Assembly: GCA_047638815.1 (NCBI GenBank)
Contig: JBLIMR010000059.1
Coordinates: 1-14,932 of the forward strand
Reading direction: 5' to 3'
DNA: 14,932 nucleotides
Source: JAJRRH01 sp047638815
GTDB taxonomy: Bacteria; Bacteroidota; Bacteroidia; Flavobacteriales_D; JABDKJ01
The notes beneath the pieces were generated by a model. The model was not told the DNA's origin and searched no databases. It saw nothing but the letters and a program-made list of their open reading frames with translations. The position numbers and the translations under genes are program-made. Below, piece after piece: positions 14,824 through 14,932 of the stretch (position 1 is its first letter; each line of letters begins with the position of its first letter).

Positions 14824-14855
14824 AAAAGAGAGTCACATTGCTGTAACTCTCTTTT
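14824..14855 (-). terminator. Terminator of tRNA-Asn
   Basis: AAAAGAGAGT (14824-14833) and ACTCTCTTTT (14846-14855) form a perfect 10-bp stem, extended by three inner pairs around a TTGC loop. On the minus strand it starts one base after the tRNA 3' end and runs into TTTTTTG. It ends the tRNA transcript. Confidence 0.88.
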
Positions 14856-14856
14856 G

Positions 14857-14930
14857 CTCCTCCTCTAGGACTCGAACCTAGGACCCTCTGATTAACAGTC
14901 AGATGCTCTAACCAGCTGAGCTAAGGAGGA
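14857..14930 (-). tRNA. tRNA-Asn (anticodon GTT)
   Basis: The minus strand folds as a complete 74-nt tRNA. The acceptor stem is TCCTCCT (14930-14924) with AGGAGGA (14864-14858), followed by discriminator G at 14857, as is usual for tRNA-Asn. The D arm reads TAGCTCAGCTGGTTAGAGC. The anticodon arm is TCTGA-CTGTTAA-TCAGA with anticodon GTT. The T arm has CTAGG-TTCGAGT-CCTAG. The CCA end is not encoded. The gene points leftward, its promoter lies outside the window, and a terminator follows directly. Confidence 0.97.
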
Positions 14931-14932
14931 AT

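Noticed and set aside
14857..14930. tRNA-Asn as an integration site for a mobile element
   Set aside because: No repeat of the tRNA 3' end and no integrase are visible in the window.

Overview
The window looks like a chromosomal segment of a member of the Bacteroidota, most likely a marine or environmental Flavobacteriia/Cytophagia-type organism. The evidence is AT-rich DNA, genes without Shine-Dalgarno sequences, exact matches to the Bacteroidota -7 promoter box TAnnTTTG, an HU-CCDC81/SPOR protein, a yicC-gmk-nadD cluster, and a secreted protein with a type IX secretion (T9SS) C-terminal sorting domain. No phage, plasmid, insertion sequence or CRISPR array is visible.

Layout. Positions 50-2234 (+) carry an HU/SPOR membrane protein, then a small STAS/SEC14-like protein with its own good promoter, then a hotdog acyl-CoA thioesterase. 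They converge with a tightly packed minus-strand operon (5269 down to 2239) in the order yicC, gmk, nadD, glycosyltransferase family 9. A divergent gap of about 190 bp with a perfect 10-bp hairpin leads into a plus-strand pair, a long AsmA-like protein (5462-8089) and a membrane histidine kinase with a duplicated sensor segment (8102-9619). A lipoprotein gene (10804-9659, minus) faces the kinase.

The 440-bp gap 10805-11244 is the richest non-coding part. It holds a nested 64-nt hairpin, what looks like the decayed 3' end of a T9SS cargo gene, and a TetR-type operator beside a TAnnTTTG box. It is followed by a TetR regulator and an alpha/beta hydrolase in one probable operon. The right end, all on the minus strand, has a four-helix membrane protein, a two-domain T9SS cargo protein with a clear terminator and an upstream palindrome, and a complete tRNA-Asn(GTT) with its own terminator.

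Functionally, most genes are housekeeping or envelope-related: nucleotide and NAD synthesis, glycan assembly, AsmA-type envelope maintenance with a sensor kinase, a lipoprotein and a secreted protein. I do not see a convincing new multi-gene system. The points most worth a second look are the T9SS remnant with its hairpin, the TetR operator/hydrolase unit, the leftward-oriented terminator hairpin between divergent genes, and the duplicated sensor of the orphan kinase. All functional calls rest on reading motifs by eye, with no database search.
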